DNA of 64,000 nt from assembly GCF_016629665.1 (NCBI RefSeq), contig NZ_JAEPRQ010000007.1, positions 1 to 64,000 of the forward strand, given 5' to 3'. The position numbers and the translations under genes are program-made. The notes below the pieces were generated by a model. That model made no database searches. It was not told the DNA's origin and worked only from the letters and a program-made list of their open reading frames with translations. Origin of the DNA: Paracoccus caeni. GTDB taxonomy: Bacteria; Pseudomonadota; Alphaproteobacteria; Rhodobacterales; Rhodobacteraceae. Shown one piece after another: positions 34,332 through 43,118 of the stretch. Position 1 is the stretch's first letter, and each line of letters begins with the position of its first letter.

Positions 34332-35087
34332 ATGCAGCCATTCCGCAGAGGTCGATATCAGGTCCGGCTGGCCGCCACGCCAGAGGACGTGCGTGCTGCG
34401 CAACGATTGCGCTGGCTGTGCTTCATCGCCCGCAACGGCGATGTGGATGACGGCACCAATGTCGATGCCGACGACATGGACACTGATTGCCAGCATATGA
34501 TGGTCGAGATCGCTGAGACCGGCCAGGTTCTCTGCTGCTTCCGCTTCCAGCATTTCGCCAACGGGTCCGAGATTTCGCACAGCTATTCGGCGCAGTTCTA
34601 CAACCTCGCGGCCTTGCAGGGCTTCGACGCACCGATGCTGGAAATGGGCCGGTTCTGTGTTCATCCCGAATTCCGCGATCCCGACATCATCCGCTCGGCC
34701 TGGATGGCTGTGTCACGCTATGTCCAGGAAAACGGCATCGAGATGCTGTTCGGCTGTTCCAGCTTCATCGGGACCGAGCCTGAACAGCATGCCGATGCCT
34801 TCGCCATGCTGCGCGCCCGCCATCTGGGTCCGCGGCGCTGGCTGCCTCGGGTCAAGGCACCGAATGTCTTCCGATTCGCGCGCAAGCTGCGACTGATGAC
34901 GCCCGATCAGAAACGCGCCATGGCCGCGATGCCGCCGCTGCTGCGCAGCTATCTGGCGATGGGCGGGTGGGTCAGCGATCATGCGGTCGTCGATCCGGCA
35001 ATGCGGACCATGCATGTGTTCACCGGGGTCGAAATCCGCGCGATTCCCCCTGGTCGCAAACGCCTGCTGCAATCCTCGGGCGACTGA
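34332..35087 (+). CDS. olsB: L-ornithine N-alpha-acyltransferase (OlsB-like)
   Basis: 251 aa GNAT-fold acyltransferase of the OlsB/hemolysin-like group. Characteristic segments are QVRLAATPEDVRAAQRLRWL near residue 9, DEDxxD-like DVDDGTNVDADDMDTDCQH near 37, and ELGRFCVHPEFRDPDI-like MLEMGRFCVHPEFRD near 107. It transfers a 3-hydroxyacyl chain from ACP to ornithine, making lyso-ornithine lipid, a phosphate-free membrane lipid. The second enzyme, OlsA, is not in this window. Confidence 0.82.
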   Translation: MQPFRRGRYQVRLAATPEDVRAAQRLRWLCFIARNGDVDDGTNVDADDMDTDCQHMMVEIAETGQVLCCFRFQHFANGSEISHSYSAQFYNLAALQGFDAPMLEMGRFCVHPEFRDPDIIRSAWMAVSRYVQENGIEMLFGCSSFIGTEPEQHADAFAMLRARHLGPRRWLPRVKAPNVFRFARKLRLMTPDQKRAMAAMPPLLRSYLAMGGWVSDHAVVDPAMRTMHVFTGVEIRAIPPGRKRLLQSSGD

Positions 35088-35267
35088 CACCAGCGTATCG
35101 CAAGTGATGAACGCGCGGGCATATCTGCCGTCCCGCGTCTCATTTCCGCCCGTTATCGCGCCATCGCGCCTGTAAAATGTGCAGCCATTCCCCCGGTGCT
35201 TGATCGATAGGCAGCTTCCTATCGGTGGCTGATTGACCTTCTGTCAGCGCAAACGCCCTCTCAGGGT

Positions 35268-36083
35268 ATGTTCGACGCAATCGCCCCTTCCATGTCCATG
35301 CAGCGCAGCAAAGGCCGCGCGCATGTGGTCATGGGCCCGCGCGGCGTGGTCGATCTGGCGCAGTCCGGTTCGGCCAAGGCGATGCTGCCGCGCGTCAATT
35401 CGGGACTGCCCGAAATCGTCTTTCTGAACACGTCCGGCGGGCTGGCCTCGGGCGATCGGCTGGCGTTTTCGGTGGAACTGCTGCCCGGCTCGCGGGCGCT
35501 TGCCACCACCCAGACGGCCGAGCGCGCCTATCGTGCCGAGGACATCCCGGCCGAGGCTACTGTCTCGCTGAAGGTAGGCGCTGGCGCGTGGCTCGACTGG
35601 CTGCCGCAGGAAACGATCCTCTTCAATGGCGCGCAGCTTCATCGCCTGACCGAGATCGAGCTGGCCGAGGGCGCCGGTTGTCTGATCCTTGAAATCGTGG
35701 TGCTGGGCCGTCTGGCGATGGGCGAAGAGCTGCACCGGCTGCATCTGCGCGACCGCCGCATTGTCCGGCAAAACGGGCGGATCATCTATCACGACGCGCT
35801 TGCACTGGACGATCCTGCGCTTCCCCGACTTTCCAATCCGGCACTGACAGGCGGCGGGCGGGCGATGGCAACGCTTGCCATCATCGCGCCGCACGCGCCG
35901 GATCTGCTCTCCACCGCCCGGTCGGTCCTCCTCGAACCGGGTGTCACCGTGGCGGCCAGCGCTCCCCCCGGTCGCATGATCATGCGATTGCTGGCCGCCG
36001 ATGGATGGCCCTTGCGGCGACAGGTGAACCGCCTGCTGACCGCTTTGCGCCCCGATCCCCTTCCCCGAATCTGGCAGGTCTGA
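35268..36083 (+). CDS. ureD: Urease accessory protein UreD
   Basis: 271 aa. The family motif [18 protein letters not shown] lies near residues 50-68, and [17 protein letters not shown] near 106. With UreF and UreG it forms the chaperone that delivers nickel and CO2 to the apo-urease. It starts the urease operon. The next gene begins one base after its stop. Confidence 0.94.
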   Translation: MFDAIAPSMSMQRSKGRAHVVMGPRGVVDLAQSGSAKAMLPRVNSGLPEIVFLNTSGGLASGDRLAFSVELLPGSRALATTQTAERAYRAEDIPAEATVSLKVGAGAWLDWLPQETILFNGAQLHRLTEIELAEGAGCLILEIVVLGRLAMGEELHRLHLRDRRIVRQNGRIIYHDALALDDPALPRLSNPALTGGGRAMATLAIIAPHAPDLLSTARSVLLEPGVTVAASAPPGRMIMRLLAADGWPLRRQVNRLLTALRPDPLPRIWQV

Positions 36084-36084
36084 C

Positions 36085-36408
36085 ATGAACCTCACCCCCC
36101 GCGAACGCGAGAAACTGCTGGTCTCGGTCGCCGCCATGGTGGCACGCAACCGGCTGGAACGCGGCGTGAAGCTGAACCACCCGGAAGCCATCGCATTGAT
36201 CACCGATTTCGTGGTCGAGGGCGCGCGTGATGGCCGCTCGGTCGCCGATCTGATGCAGGCGGGCGCGCATGTGATCAGCGCCGAGCAATGCATGGCAGGC
36301 GTGCCCGAGATGATCGAATCGGTGCAGGTCGAGGCCACCTTTCCCGACGGGACCAAGCTGGTCACCGTCCACCACCCGATCCGCCAGACCTATGAGGCTT
36401 TGACATGA
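36085..36408 (+). CDS. ureA: Urease gamma subunit
   Basis: 107 aa, slightly longer than the usual 100 because of a short C-terminal tail ([12 protein letters not shown]). Family sequence is clear: [20 protein letters not shown] at the start and [20 protein letters not shown] near residue 35. It is the smallest of three structural subunits. The stop overlaps ureJ in an ATGA arrangement. Confidence 0.96.
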   Translation: MNLTPREREKLLVSVAAMVARNRLERGVKLNHPEAIALITDFVVEGARDGRSVADLMQAGAHVISAEQCMAGVPEMIESVQVEATFPDGTKLVTVHHPIRQTYEALT

Positions 36409-36968
36409 AGAAACTGACCGCACTTACCGGGGCGGCGCTGCTGCTGCCGCAACTGGCGCTGGCCCATCCGGGTCATGACGAGAACGGCTTCGTCAGCGGG
36501 ATGAGTCACCCTGTCGGCGGTGCCGATCACCTGCTGGCGATGGTCGCACTTGGGCTTCTTGCGGCGCAGATCGGCGGCAGGGCATTGTGGGCGCTGCCCT
36601 GTACCTTCGTCGGCGCGATGATCCTTGGCGGTTTTGCCGGGTTTGCGGGCCTGCCCTTTCCGGGGGTAGAGCCGATGATCCTCGCCTCGGTCGTCATCCT
36701 TGGCGTGCTGGTGGCGATGGCGGTGCGGTTGCCGTTGACGATGTTGGGCCCGGCGGTGGCGATCTTCGGCTTTGCCCATGGCTGGGTTCATGGGGCGGAA
36801 GGTCCGGCGCATGGGCTGGCGGTCTATGCGATAGGCTTTGCGATTGCGACCATGGCGCTGCATCTGGCCGGAATCGGGATTGGCAAACTACTAAACAGCG
36901 GCGTCCTGCTGCGCGGACTTGGCGGTGGCACGGCTTTGGCCGGGTTGGTTCTGGCGATCGGGGGCTGA
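36405..36968 (+). CDS. ureJ: HupE/UreJ family nickel permease
   Basis: 187 aa with a cleavable N-terminus ([23 protein letters not shown]) and about six helices. The metal-binding signature [18 protein letters not shown] lies near residues 36-53. HupE/UreJ proteins import nickel or aid its facilitated diffusion. Its place between ureA and ureB points to nickel supply for urease. A second conserved region [16 protein letters not shown] lies near residue 122. Confidence 0.9.
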   Translation: MKKLTALTGAALLLPQLALAHPGHDENGFVSGMSHPVGGADHLLAMVALGLLAAQIGGRALWALPCTFVGAMILGGFAGFAGLPFPGVEPMILASVVILGVLVAMAVRLPLTMLGPAVAIFGFAHGWVHGAEGPAHGLAVYAIGFAIATMALHLAGIGIGKLLNSGVLLRGLGGGTALAGLVLAIGG

Positions 36969-36970
36969 AG

Positions 36971-37276
36971 ATGAACCCCGGCGAAATCCTTCCCGCCGCT
37001 GGTCAGATCGTGCTGAACGAGGGCCGTGACGAGGTGACGGTGATGGTCGCGAATACCGGCGACCGGCCCATTCAGGTGGGCAGCCACTATCATTTCGCGG
37101 AAACCAATCCGGCGCTGGATTTCGACCGGGTGGCGGCGCGAGGGATGCGGCTGTCGATCCCCGCAGGTACCGCCGTCCGCTTCGAGCCGGGCCAATCCCG
37201 CGAGGTGCGGCTGGTCCCCTTCGCAGGCGGCCGCGTCGTGCAGGGCTTCCGCAAAGATGTGATGGGGGCGCTGTGA
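36971..37276 (+). CDS. ureB: Urease beta subunit
   Basis: 101 aa from [18 protein letters not shown]. The family core [18 protein letters not shown] lies near residues 37-55, and [14 protein letters not shown] near 70. It forms the (alpha beta gamma)3 urease with UreA and UreC. It starts two bases after the ureJ stop. Unusually, about 170 bp separate it from ureC. Confidence 0.95.
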   Translation: MNPGEILPAAGQIVLNEGRDEVTVMVANTGDRPIQVGSHYHFAETNPALDFDRVAARGMRLSIPAGTAVRFEPGQSREVRLVPFAGGRVVQGFRKDVMGAL

Positions 37277-37446
37277 TGGATCAGAACCAGCCATGGTACT
37301 TGCCGATCAAAGCAACTGCGAAGGAAGTGTAGCCAATGAGTTGGAGTATAAACTCGGTTTCTGACACGGCATGCCTTGTGAGGTTATATTTTCTGCAGGC
37401 ATCATACGAATCACGCGACAATCGATATATGCCGGGGGCGATATAG
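37276..37446 (+). other. Unusual ureB-ureC spacer with an 18-codon ORF
   Basis: ATG 37276 overlaps the ureB stop (TGATG) and reads [18 protein letters not shown] then TAG at 37330-37332. The rest of the 170-bp spacer is distinctly less GC-rich than the genes around it (for example GGTTATATTTTC near 37384) and ends in GGGGGCGATATAG before ureC. It may be the eroded remnant of a small gene, an insertion scar, or an internal promoter for ureC. No function is assigned to the mini-ORF. Confidence 0.4.
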
Positions 37447-39135
37447 ATGCCCCTGACACTCTCCCGCGCCGATTATGCCGCGCTTTACGGCCCGACCACC
37501 GGCGACCGCATCCGGCTTGCCGATACCGAACTGCTGATCGAGGTCGAACAGGATCTGACCATCGCCGGTGAAGAGGTCAAATTCGGCGGCGGCAAGGTCG
37601 TCCGTGACGGTATGGGCCAGTCGCAGGTGACCCGCGCCGACGGCGCCATGGATACCGTCATCACCGGCGTCGTCGTCTTTGACCATCGTGGCATCACCAA
37701 GGCGGACGTTGGCCTCAGGGACGGCCGCATCGCAGGCGTCGGCAAGGCCGGGAACCCCGACACGCAGCCCGGCGTCACCCTGATCATCGGGCCGGGGACT
37801 GAGATCATCGCGGGCGAAGGCCGCATCCTGACCCCGGGCGGCTTCGACTGCCACATTCACTATATCTGCCCGCAACAGGTCGATCACGCGCTGCATTCCG
37901 GCGTCACCACGCTGCTGGGCGGCGGCACCGGCCCGGCGCATGGCACGCTTGCCACCACCTGCACCCCCGGTCCCTGGCATATCGCCCGGATGATGGAGGC
38001 CTGCGCCGAACTGCCGGTGAATATCGGTATCGCGGGCAAGGGCAACGCCTCGGTTCCGGCACCGCTGGAGGAACAAATCCGTGCCGGGGCTTGCGCGCTG
38101 AAGCTGCACGAGGACTGGGGCACCACCCCCGCCGCCATCGACAACTGCCTGAATGTCGCCGACCGAATGGACATCCAAGTGATGATCCACACCGACACGC
38201 TGAACGAATCCGGCTTTGTCGAGGATACGATGGCGGCCATCGCAGGCCGCACCATCCACGCCTATCACACCGAAGGCGCAGGCGGCGGCCATGCCCCCGA
38301 CATCATCCGCATGGTCGGCATGGCGAATGTCCTGCCCTCTTCCACCAACCCGACGCGGCCCTATACGCAGAACACCATCGAGGAACATCTCGATATGCTG
38401 ATGGTCTGCCACCACCTCGACCGCCGTGTCCCCGAGGATGTCTCTTTCGCGGAATCCCGTATCCGTCGCGAGACCATCGCCGCCGAGGATATCATGCACG
38501 ACCTTGGCGCGTTCAGCGTGATCTCATCCGACAGTCAGGCGATGGGCCGGATCGGCGAGGTGATCATCCGCACATGGCAGACCGCCGATAAAATGCGCCG
38601 TCAGCGCGGCAGGCTGGAGGGCGAGACAGGCGACAACGACAACCTGCGCGCCCGCCGCTATATCGCGAAGTACACCATCAACCCGGCCATCGCGCATGGT
38701 GTCAGCGGCCATATCGGCTCGATCGAGCCGGGAAAGCGCGCCGATCTGGTCCTGTGGTCGCCCGCCTTTTTCGGGGTGAAGCCGGAAATGGTTCTGGTCG
38801 GCGGGCAGATATCCGTCGCGCAGATGGGCGACCCGAATGGCTCGATCCCGGTGCAACCGATCTTCTCGCGCCCGATGTGGGGCCATACCGGGCGTGCCTC
38901 GGCACTGTTCATCAGCAGGGCAGGGCTTGAGGCGGGCGCAGGCAGCGGGCTGCACAAAAACCTGATCGCGGTCGAAAACACCCGCGATATCGGCAAAAGC
39001 GACATGAAACTGAATGATTCCATGCCAGTGATCCATGTGGACCCCGAAACCTACGAAGTGCGCGCCGATGATACTTTGTTAACTTGCGCCCCCGCCACGG
39101 AACTGCCGATGGCACAACGCTATTTCCTCTACTGA
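37447..39135 (+). CDS. ureC: Urease alpha (catalytic) subunit
   Basis: 562 aa, normal length. Nickel ligands appear in [14 protein letters not shown] near residue 133. The carbamylated Lys is in [12 protein letters not shown] near 215, and further His in [15 protein letters not shown] near 243 and [13 protein letters not shown] near 270. The mobile flap Cys/His is in [13 protein letters not shown] near 318. It hydrolyses urea to ammonia and carbamate in the cytoplasm. All catalytic residues seem intact, so the enzyme should be active once the accessory proteins load nickel. Confidence 0.98.
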   Translation: MPLTLSRADYAALYGPTTGDRIRLADTELLIEVEQDLTIAGEEVKFGGGKVVRDGMGQSQVTRADGAMDTVITGVVVFDHRGITKADVGLRDGRIAGVGKAGNPDTQPGVTLIIGPGTEIIAGEGRILTPGGFDCHIHYICPQQVDHALHSGVTTLLGGGTGPAHGTLATTCTPGPWHIARMMEACAELPVNIGIAGKGNASVPAPLEEQIRAGACALKLHEDWGTTPAAIDNCLNVADRMDIQVMIHTDTLNESGFVEDTMAAIAGRTIHAYHTEGAGGGHAPDIIRMVGMANVLPSSTNPTRPYTQNTIEEHLDMLMVCHHLDRRVPEDVSFAESRIRRETIAAEDIMHDLGAFSVISSDSQAMGRIGEVIIRTWQTADKMRRQRGRLEGETGDNDNLRARRYIAKYTINPAIAHGVSGHIGSIEPGKRADLVLWSPAFFGVKPEMVLVGGQISVAQMGDPNGSIPVQPIFSRPMWGHTGRASALFISRAGLEAGAGSGLHKNLIAVENTRDIGKSDMKLNDSMPVIHVDPETYEVRADDTLLTCAPATELPMAQRYFLY

Positions 39136-39149
39136 GGGAGGAACACGCC

Positions 39150-39758
39150 ATGATTACCTGCACCACAGTTATCCGCAACGCACCCGGGCCGTTCGATGGA
39201 GAAATCTCGCTTGATTACGAAGGCCGTCTGCTGCGCAGAAAACGGCTGGGCTTTGTGGGGGGCGATTTTCTTCTGGACCTGCCCGAAGTGACCAGCGTCG
39301 AGGATGGCGATGCGTTCGAACTGTCGGACGGTCGCCTCATCGCCATGCGCGCCAAGCCCGAGCCGGTGATGGTCATCCGCGGCCATCTTGCGCGGCTGGC
39401 CTGGCATATCGGCAACCGCCACACGCCGTGCCGGATAGAGGCTGACCGGCTGATCATCCGTCAGGATCATGTGCTGGAAGCGATGCTGCGCAATCTGGGT
39501 GCCGACATCACCCATAAGGAACTGCCATTCCGGCCCGAAGGTGGCGCCTATGGGCACGGCCGCACCTTCGGCCATGATCACGGACACGGGCATGACCACG
39601 ATCACAGCCATGGCGGCGATCACGACCATAGCCATGGTCACGATCACCACGACCACCTGCACGCCCATAACCACAAGCTGTCGCCGGTCCCGGCTGTCGC
39701 GCCGTTGCAGATGATGCGCAAGGTTGCCAATGGCTCGCGACACGATGATCGCCCCTGA
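39150..39758 (+). CDS. ureE: Urease accessory protein UreE (nickel metallochaperone)
   Basis: 202 aa from MITCTTVIRNAPGP. The peptide-binding and metal-binding domains are recognisable (GHLARLAWHIGNRHTPCR near residue 76 and LRNLGADITHKELPF near 112). The C-terminus is extremely His-rich, with about 20 His among 45 residues (FGHDHGHGHDHDHSHGGDHD and more), for storing or delivering nickel. The 3' end overlaps ureF by 29 bp. Confidence 0.93.
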   Translation: MITCTTVIRNAPGPFDGEISLDYEGRLLRRKRLGFVGGDFLLDLPEVTSVEDGDAFELSDGRLIAMRAKPEPVMVIRGHLARLAWHIGNRHTPCRIEADRLIIRQDHVLEAMLRNLGADITHKELPFRPEGGAYGHGRTFGHDHGHGHDHDHSHGGDHDHSHGHDHHDHLHAHNHKLSPVPAVAPLQMMRKVANGSRHDDRP

Positions 39759-40386
39759 CGCGGCCCGCCTGCGGCTGATGCAACTGCTATCGCCCGCCTT
39801 TCCGGTGGGCGGTTTTGCATGGTCGCAGGGGCTGGAATGGGTCATCGATCAGGGCATCGTCACCCGTAAGGCGCTGCCGCAATGGCTGGCCAACTGGCTG
39901 GACCACGGCGCAGGTTGGACCGATGCGGTGCTGTTGTCTCTGGCGCTGCGTGAGGACGCGGACCATGCCGCGCTGGACGATCTGGCCCGCGCGGCCTGCC
40001 TGACCTCGGAACGGCTGACCGAGACGGTCGAACAGGGCACCGCCTTTGCCGCAAATATCACCGCCTTGCATAGCGAGCCGGTCCCGCCGCGCGCGTTGCC
40101 GGTGGCCTTCGGCGAAACCTGCGCCGCCTTGCCGTTGCCGCCGTCCGAGATCATCGCCGCCTATCTACAGGCTCAGGCCGCGACGCTGATTTCTGCCGCC
40201 GTGCGCTTCATGCCGCTTGGCCCGGTCGAGGGGCAGGCAATGCTGTTCGATCTGCAGCCAAGACTGCTGGACGTGGCTGCGCGGGCGGCTGGCGCCAGCG
40301 AATCCGATCTTGCCAGCGCCGCGTGGGGCGCGGACATTGCGGCAATGAAGCACGAGACCATGACCACAAGGATTTTCCGCTCATGA
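39730..40386 (+). CDS. ureF: Urease accessory protein UreF
   Basis: 218 aa from [17 protein letters not shown] 39745 is an alternative that would shorten it by five codons. Family motif [20 protein letters not shown] near residue 18 is clear, followed by an all-helical body. UreF binds UreD and gates GTP hydrolysis by UreG during nickel insertion. It overlaps both ureE and, by ATGA, ureG. Confidence 0.93.
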   Translation: MARDTMIAPDAARLRLMQLLSPAFPVGGFAWSQGLEWVIDQGIVTRKALPQWLANWLDHGAGWTDAVLLSLALREDADHAALDDLARAACLTSERLTETVEQGTAFAANITALHSEPVPPRALPVAFGETCAALPLPPSEIIAAYLQAQAATLISAAVRFMPLGPVEGQAMLFDLQPRLLDVAARAAGASESDLASAAWGADIAAMKHETMTTRIFRS

Positions 40387-41006
40387 GCCAGAACGGCCCT
40401 CTGCGTGTCGGCATCGGCGGTCCCGTCGGTGCGGGCAAAACCACGCTGACCGAGCAACTGGCCCGCGCCTTCGCGCCGCGCCTGTCGATGGCGGTGATCA
40501 CCAACGACATCTATACCCGCGAGGATGCCGAGGCGCTGATGCGCGCGCAGGTGCTGCCGCAGGAGCGCATCCGGGGGGTCGAAACCGGCGGCTGCCCACA
40601 TACCGCGATCCGCGAGGATGCCAGCATCAACCTTGCTGCCATCGCCGATCTGACCGAGGCATTTCCCGATCTGGAACTGGTGTTGATCGAATCCGGCGGC
40701 GACAATCTGGCGGCGACCTTTTCGCCGGAACTGGCCGATCTGACGATCTATGTGATCGATACGGCGGCCGGGCAGGACATTCCGCGCAAGCGTGGTCCGG
40801 GGCTGGCGAGGTCCGATCTGCTGGTGGTGAACAAGACCGACCTTGCGCCGCATGTTGGTGTCGATGCAGCGCTGCTAGAGGCGGATGCCCGCGCCTCTCG
40901 CAACGGGCTGCCCGTGGTAATGGCGCAGCTTCGGCATGGGGGCGGCGTGGACGAAATCGTGGAGTTTCTGATCCATCAGGGCGGGCTGCTGACGCAGGAC
41001 GCCTGA
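40383..41006 (+). CDS. ureG: Urease accessory GTPase UreG
   Basis: 207 aa from [20 protein letters not shown]. The P-loop [11 protein letters not shown] is at residue 12, metal-binding Cys-Pro-His in [14 protein letters not shown] near 66, and the guanine-specificity NKTD near 151. GTP-bound UreG carries nickel to the UreD-UreF-urease complex. It is the last gene of the operon, followed by a strong hairpin. Confidence 0.96.
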   Translation: MSQNGPLRVGIGGPVGAGKTTLTEQLARAFAPRLSMAVITNDIYTREDAEALMRAQVLPQERIRGVETGGCPHTAIREDASINLAAIADLTEAFPDLELVLIESGGDNLAATFSPELADLTIYVIDTAAGQDIPRKRGPGLARSDLLVVNKTDLAPHVGVDAALLEADARASRNGLPVVMAQLRHGGGVDEIVEFLIHQGGLLTQDA

Positions 41007-41031
41007 AGGGGTCGCCTCAGCGGGCGTCAGC

Positions 41032-41057
41032 CCGAGGCCGGACAAGACCGGCCTCGG
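41032..41057. terminator. Bidirectional hairpin between ureG and leuA
   Basis: CCGAGGCCGG, a 6-nt loop and CCGGCCTCGG form a perfect 10-bp stem between the convergent ureG and leuA genes. There is no T-run, so it may act with Rho or as a 3'-end stabiliser for both messages. Confidence 0.65.
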
Positions 41058-41069
41058 TAATAGTGGTGA

Positions 41070-42626
41070 TCAGTGCGAATACATCGTGATCTGCTTGTCG
41101 TCCGTTCCCGCCTGCGCGCGGCGCACGATCAGACGGTTCAGCGCGCCGACATAGGCTTTGACCGAGGCAAGGATCGTGTCGGTATCCGCCGCCTGTCCGG
41201 TGACGATCCGGCCATCCTCTTCCATGCGCACAGTCACGGTGGCCTGCGCATCTGTGCCTTCGGTCACGGCATGCACTTGATAAAGCTGCAAAACTGCGCT
41301 GTGCGGGAAGATCTGCTGGACCGCATTGAAGCAGGCATCGACCGGGCCGTCGCCGGTGGTCTCGGCGGTCTGTTCCTCGCCATCGACAACCATGGTCAAC
41401 GCAGCAGATTGCCCGTCACTGCCGCAGACGACGCGCAGATGTTTGACCTGCAAATGATCGCTGTCGGTATTGGCGGCGCTGTCCTGCATCAGCGCGACGA
41501 TGTCCTCGTCATAGACCTCTTTCTTGCGGTCGGCCAAAGCCTTGAAGCGCACGAAGATGTCTTTGAGCTGGTTATCCCCGACCTCAAAACCCAGATCGGC
41601 CAGCTTGGCGCGCAGGGCGGCGCGGCCCGAATGCTTGCCCATGGCGATGTTGTTTTCGTTCAGACCGATATCGGCGGGGCGCATGATCTCGAACGTCTCG
41701 ACATTCTTCAGCACACCATCCTGATGGATACCGGATTCGTGCAGGAAAGCGTTCTTGCCGACGATGGCCTTGTTTGGCTGCACCACGAAGCCCGAAACCT
41801 GAGACACGCGGCGCGACAGGTTCATGATCTTGGTCGTGTCGATGCCGGTGGTGAAGGGCATGATATCGTGGCGCACCTTCATCGCCATGACCACTTCCTC
41901 CAGCGCGGTATTGCCTGCGCGTTCACCCAAGCCATTGATCGTGCATTCGATTTGGCGTGCACCAGCCTCGACCGCGGCCAGCGAATTGGCGGTCGCCATG
42001 CCAAGGTCGTTGTGGCAATGGGTGGCGAAGATGATGTTGTCGGCGCCCGGCACCCGCTCCAGCAACATGCGGATCAGGGCAGCGGATTCGCGGGGCGCGG
42101 TATAGCCGACGGTATCGGGAATGTTGATCGTGGTGGCGCCGCATTTGATGGCGATTTCCACGACCCGGCACAGGTAATCATGTTCGGTCCGCGTCGCATC
42201 CATCGGCGACCATTGCACGTTGTCGCAAAGGTTGCGGGCGTGGGTGACGGTCTGTTCGATGCGTTCGGCCATCTGGTCCATGTCCAGATTGGGGATGGCA
42301 CGATGCAACGGTGAGGTACCGATAAACGTATGGATTCGCGGCTGTTTCGCGTGTTTCACCGCTTCCCAGCAGCGGTCGATATCGGGCAGTTGCGCGCGGG
42401 CGAGGCCGCAGATGACACTGTTCTGGGCACGTCTTGCGATCTCTGACACGGCGGCGAAATCGCCTTCCGAGGCGATCGGGAAACCGGCCTCGATGATGTC
42501 CACGCCCATTTCGTCCAGAAGCTGGGCGATCTCCAGTTTCTCGGCATGGCTCATGGTGGCGCCGGGCGATTGCTCGCCGTCGCGGAGGGTAGTGTCAAAG
42601 ATGACGACGCGGTTCTTGTCGGACAT
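41070..42626 (-). CDS. leuA: 2-isopropylmalate synthase
   Basis: 518 aa from MSDKNRVVIFDTTLRDGEQS behind an AAGGAA ribosome site. The catalytic barrel shows FDTTLRDGEQSPG near residue 9 and the HxH metal site FATHCHNDLGMA near 205. The C-terminal leucine-binding regulatory domain is complete (from about 390). It makes the first committed step of leucine synthesis from acetyl-CoA and 2-oxoisovalerate. A leucine-rich leader peptide lies upstream, indicating attenuation as well as allosteric control. Confidence 0.97.
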   Translation of the reverse strand: MSDKNRVVIFDTTLRDGEQSPGATMSHAEKLEIAQLLDEMGVDIIEAGFPIASEGDFAAVSEIARRAQNSVICGLARAQLPDIDRCWEAVKHAKQPRIHTFIGTSPLHRAIPNLDMDQMAERIEQTVTHARNLCDNVQWSPMDATRTEHDYLCRVVEIAIKCGATTINIPDTVGYTAPRESAALIRMLLERVPGADNIIFATHCHNDLGMATANSLAAVEAGARQIECTINGLGERAGNTALEEVVMAMKVRHDIMPFTTGIDTTKIMNLSRRVSQVSGFVVQPNKAIVGKNAFLHESGIHQDGVLKNVETFEIMRPADIGLNENNIAMGKHSGRAALRAKLADLGFEVGDNQLKDIFVRFKALADRKKEVYDEDIVALMQDSAANTDSDHLQVKHLRVVCGSDGQSAALTMVVDGEEQTAETTGDGPVDACFNAVQQIFPHSAVLQLYQVHAVTEGTDAQATVTVRMEEDGRIVTGQAADTDTILASVKAYVGALNRLIVRRAQAGTDDKQITMYSH

Positions 42627-42687
42627 TTCCTTGGTCTTTCTTACACTTGGTCTGGGAATGCCGGGTGCGGGACGCAGCCGGGATAGG

Positions 42688-42732
42688 CCGGGCACTGACC
42701 AGACTGAGCGGCGGCCCGGAAGACCCGCTCAG
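42688..42732 (-). promoter_or_regulatory. Candidate leuA attenuator RNA structures
   Basis: CTGAGCGG (42704-42711) is perfectly complementary to CCGCTCAG (42725-42732), giving an 8-bp hairpin that buries the leader stop codon. CCGGGC (42688-42693) can instead pair with GCCCGG (42714-42719), which lies in that hairpin's loop and encloses one of its arms. The two structures are mutually exclusive, as in ribosome-mediated attenuation. No U-run is visible, so the end effect may be Rho-dependent or on leuA translation. Confidence 0.5.
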
Positions 42733-42827
42733 CGCAGCGTAAGAAGCAGTAGACCACGGAGCTGCACAGCAATCCGCGCGCCGAAAGGCGCGGTCGAGGC
42801 TGTGGAAATCTGGTGCATCCGAGTCAT
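42729..42827 (-). CDS. Leucine leader peptide upstream of leuA
   Basis: A 32-codon ORF starting ATG 42827 (MTRMHQISTASTAPFG...) and ending RGLLLLTLR-stop. Six of the last ten residues before or around the end are Leu, with four consecutive codons CTA CTG CTT CTT. CTA and CTT are uncommon in such a GC-rich genome, which increases ribosome sensitivity to charged tRNA-Leu. It ends 102 bp before leuA on the same strand. A second ATG three codons in (42818) is an alternative start. The ribosome site is weak. The role in attenuation is inferred from composition and position. Confidence 0.72.
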   Translation of the reverse strand: MTRMHQISTASTAPFGARIAVQLRGLLLLTLR

Positions 42828-42884
42828 GGCGGCGACTATGCCGTCAGGCGCGTGGGTTGGAAAGAGGAAATTTTCCGTAGACGG

Positions 42885-43045
42885 GCGCAACGGGTTGCGG
42901 GCGTTGCAATCGGTATTTGTGCAACGGAGAAATGGCGGATGCGGGAGCGCCAGCAAATGCTGGGGATTTGGCTGCACAGCGCGTGCACCGCGTATGCACA
43001 GGACGTGCACAGCCTGTACACAGCTTGCGAACGGTGGTGTTGCGC
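42885..43045 (+). repeat. Dispersed 161-bp intergenic element, copy C
   Basis: Third copy, same orientation and exactly the same length as copy A. Ends are GCGCAAC (42885-42891) and GTTGCGC (43039-43045). CAGCAAATGCTG lies at 42951-42962. TGCAC boxes start at 42973, 42984, 42995 and 43006, TACAC at 43017 and CGAAC at 43028, all at 11-bp intervals. It sits 58 bp before the leucine leader start and 74 bp before the membrane-protein gene on the other side. Confidence 0.87.
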
Positions 43046-43118
43046 GGTGCGGGAACCCTGTGGGCGCGGCAGGACGTTGAGATGGCAGGACGATGCGTTT
43101 CGGACGGAGGCCGATCCG

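Larger units (their letters stand above)
42627..43118. other. 492-bp spacer upstream of leuA
   Basis: Apart from the leucine leader ORF, its RNA structures and dispersed element copy C, this spacer shows no gene. A GGAAA-T-TTTCC palindrome at about 42867-42877 lies between the leader start and the element, where the leuA promoter is expected. No convincing -35/-10 pair was found. Confidence 0.5.

Noticed and set aside
42813..43118. An N-terminal extension of the membrane protein at 43119 through the repeat element
   Set aside because: The frame is open by chance. The start at 43119 has a strong ribosome site, and the upstream part encodes only the repeat.
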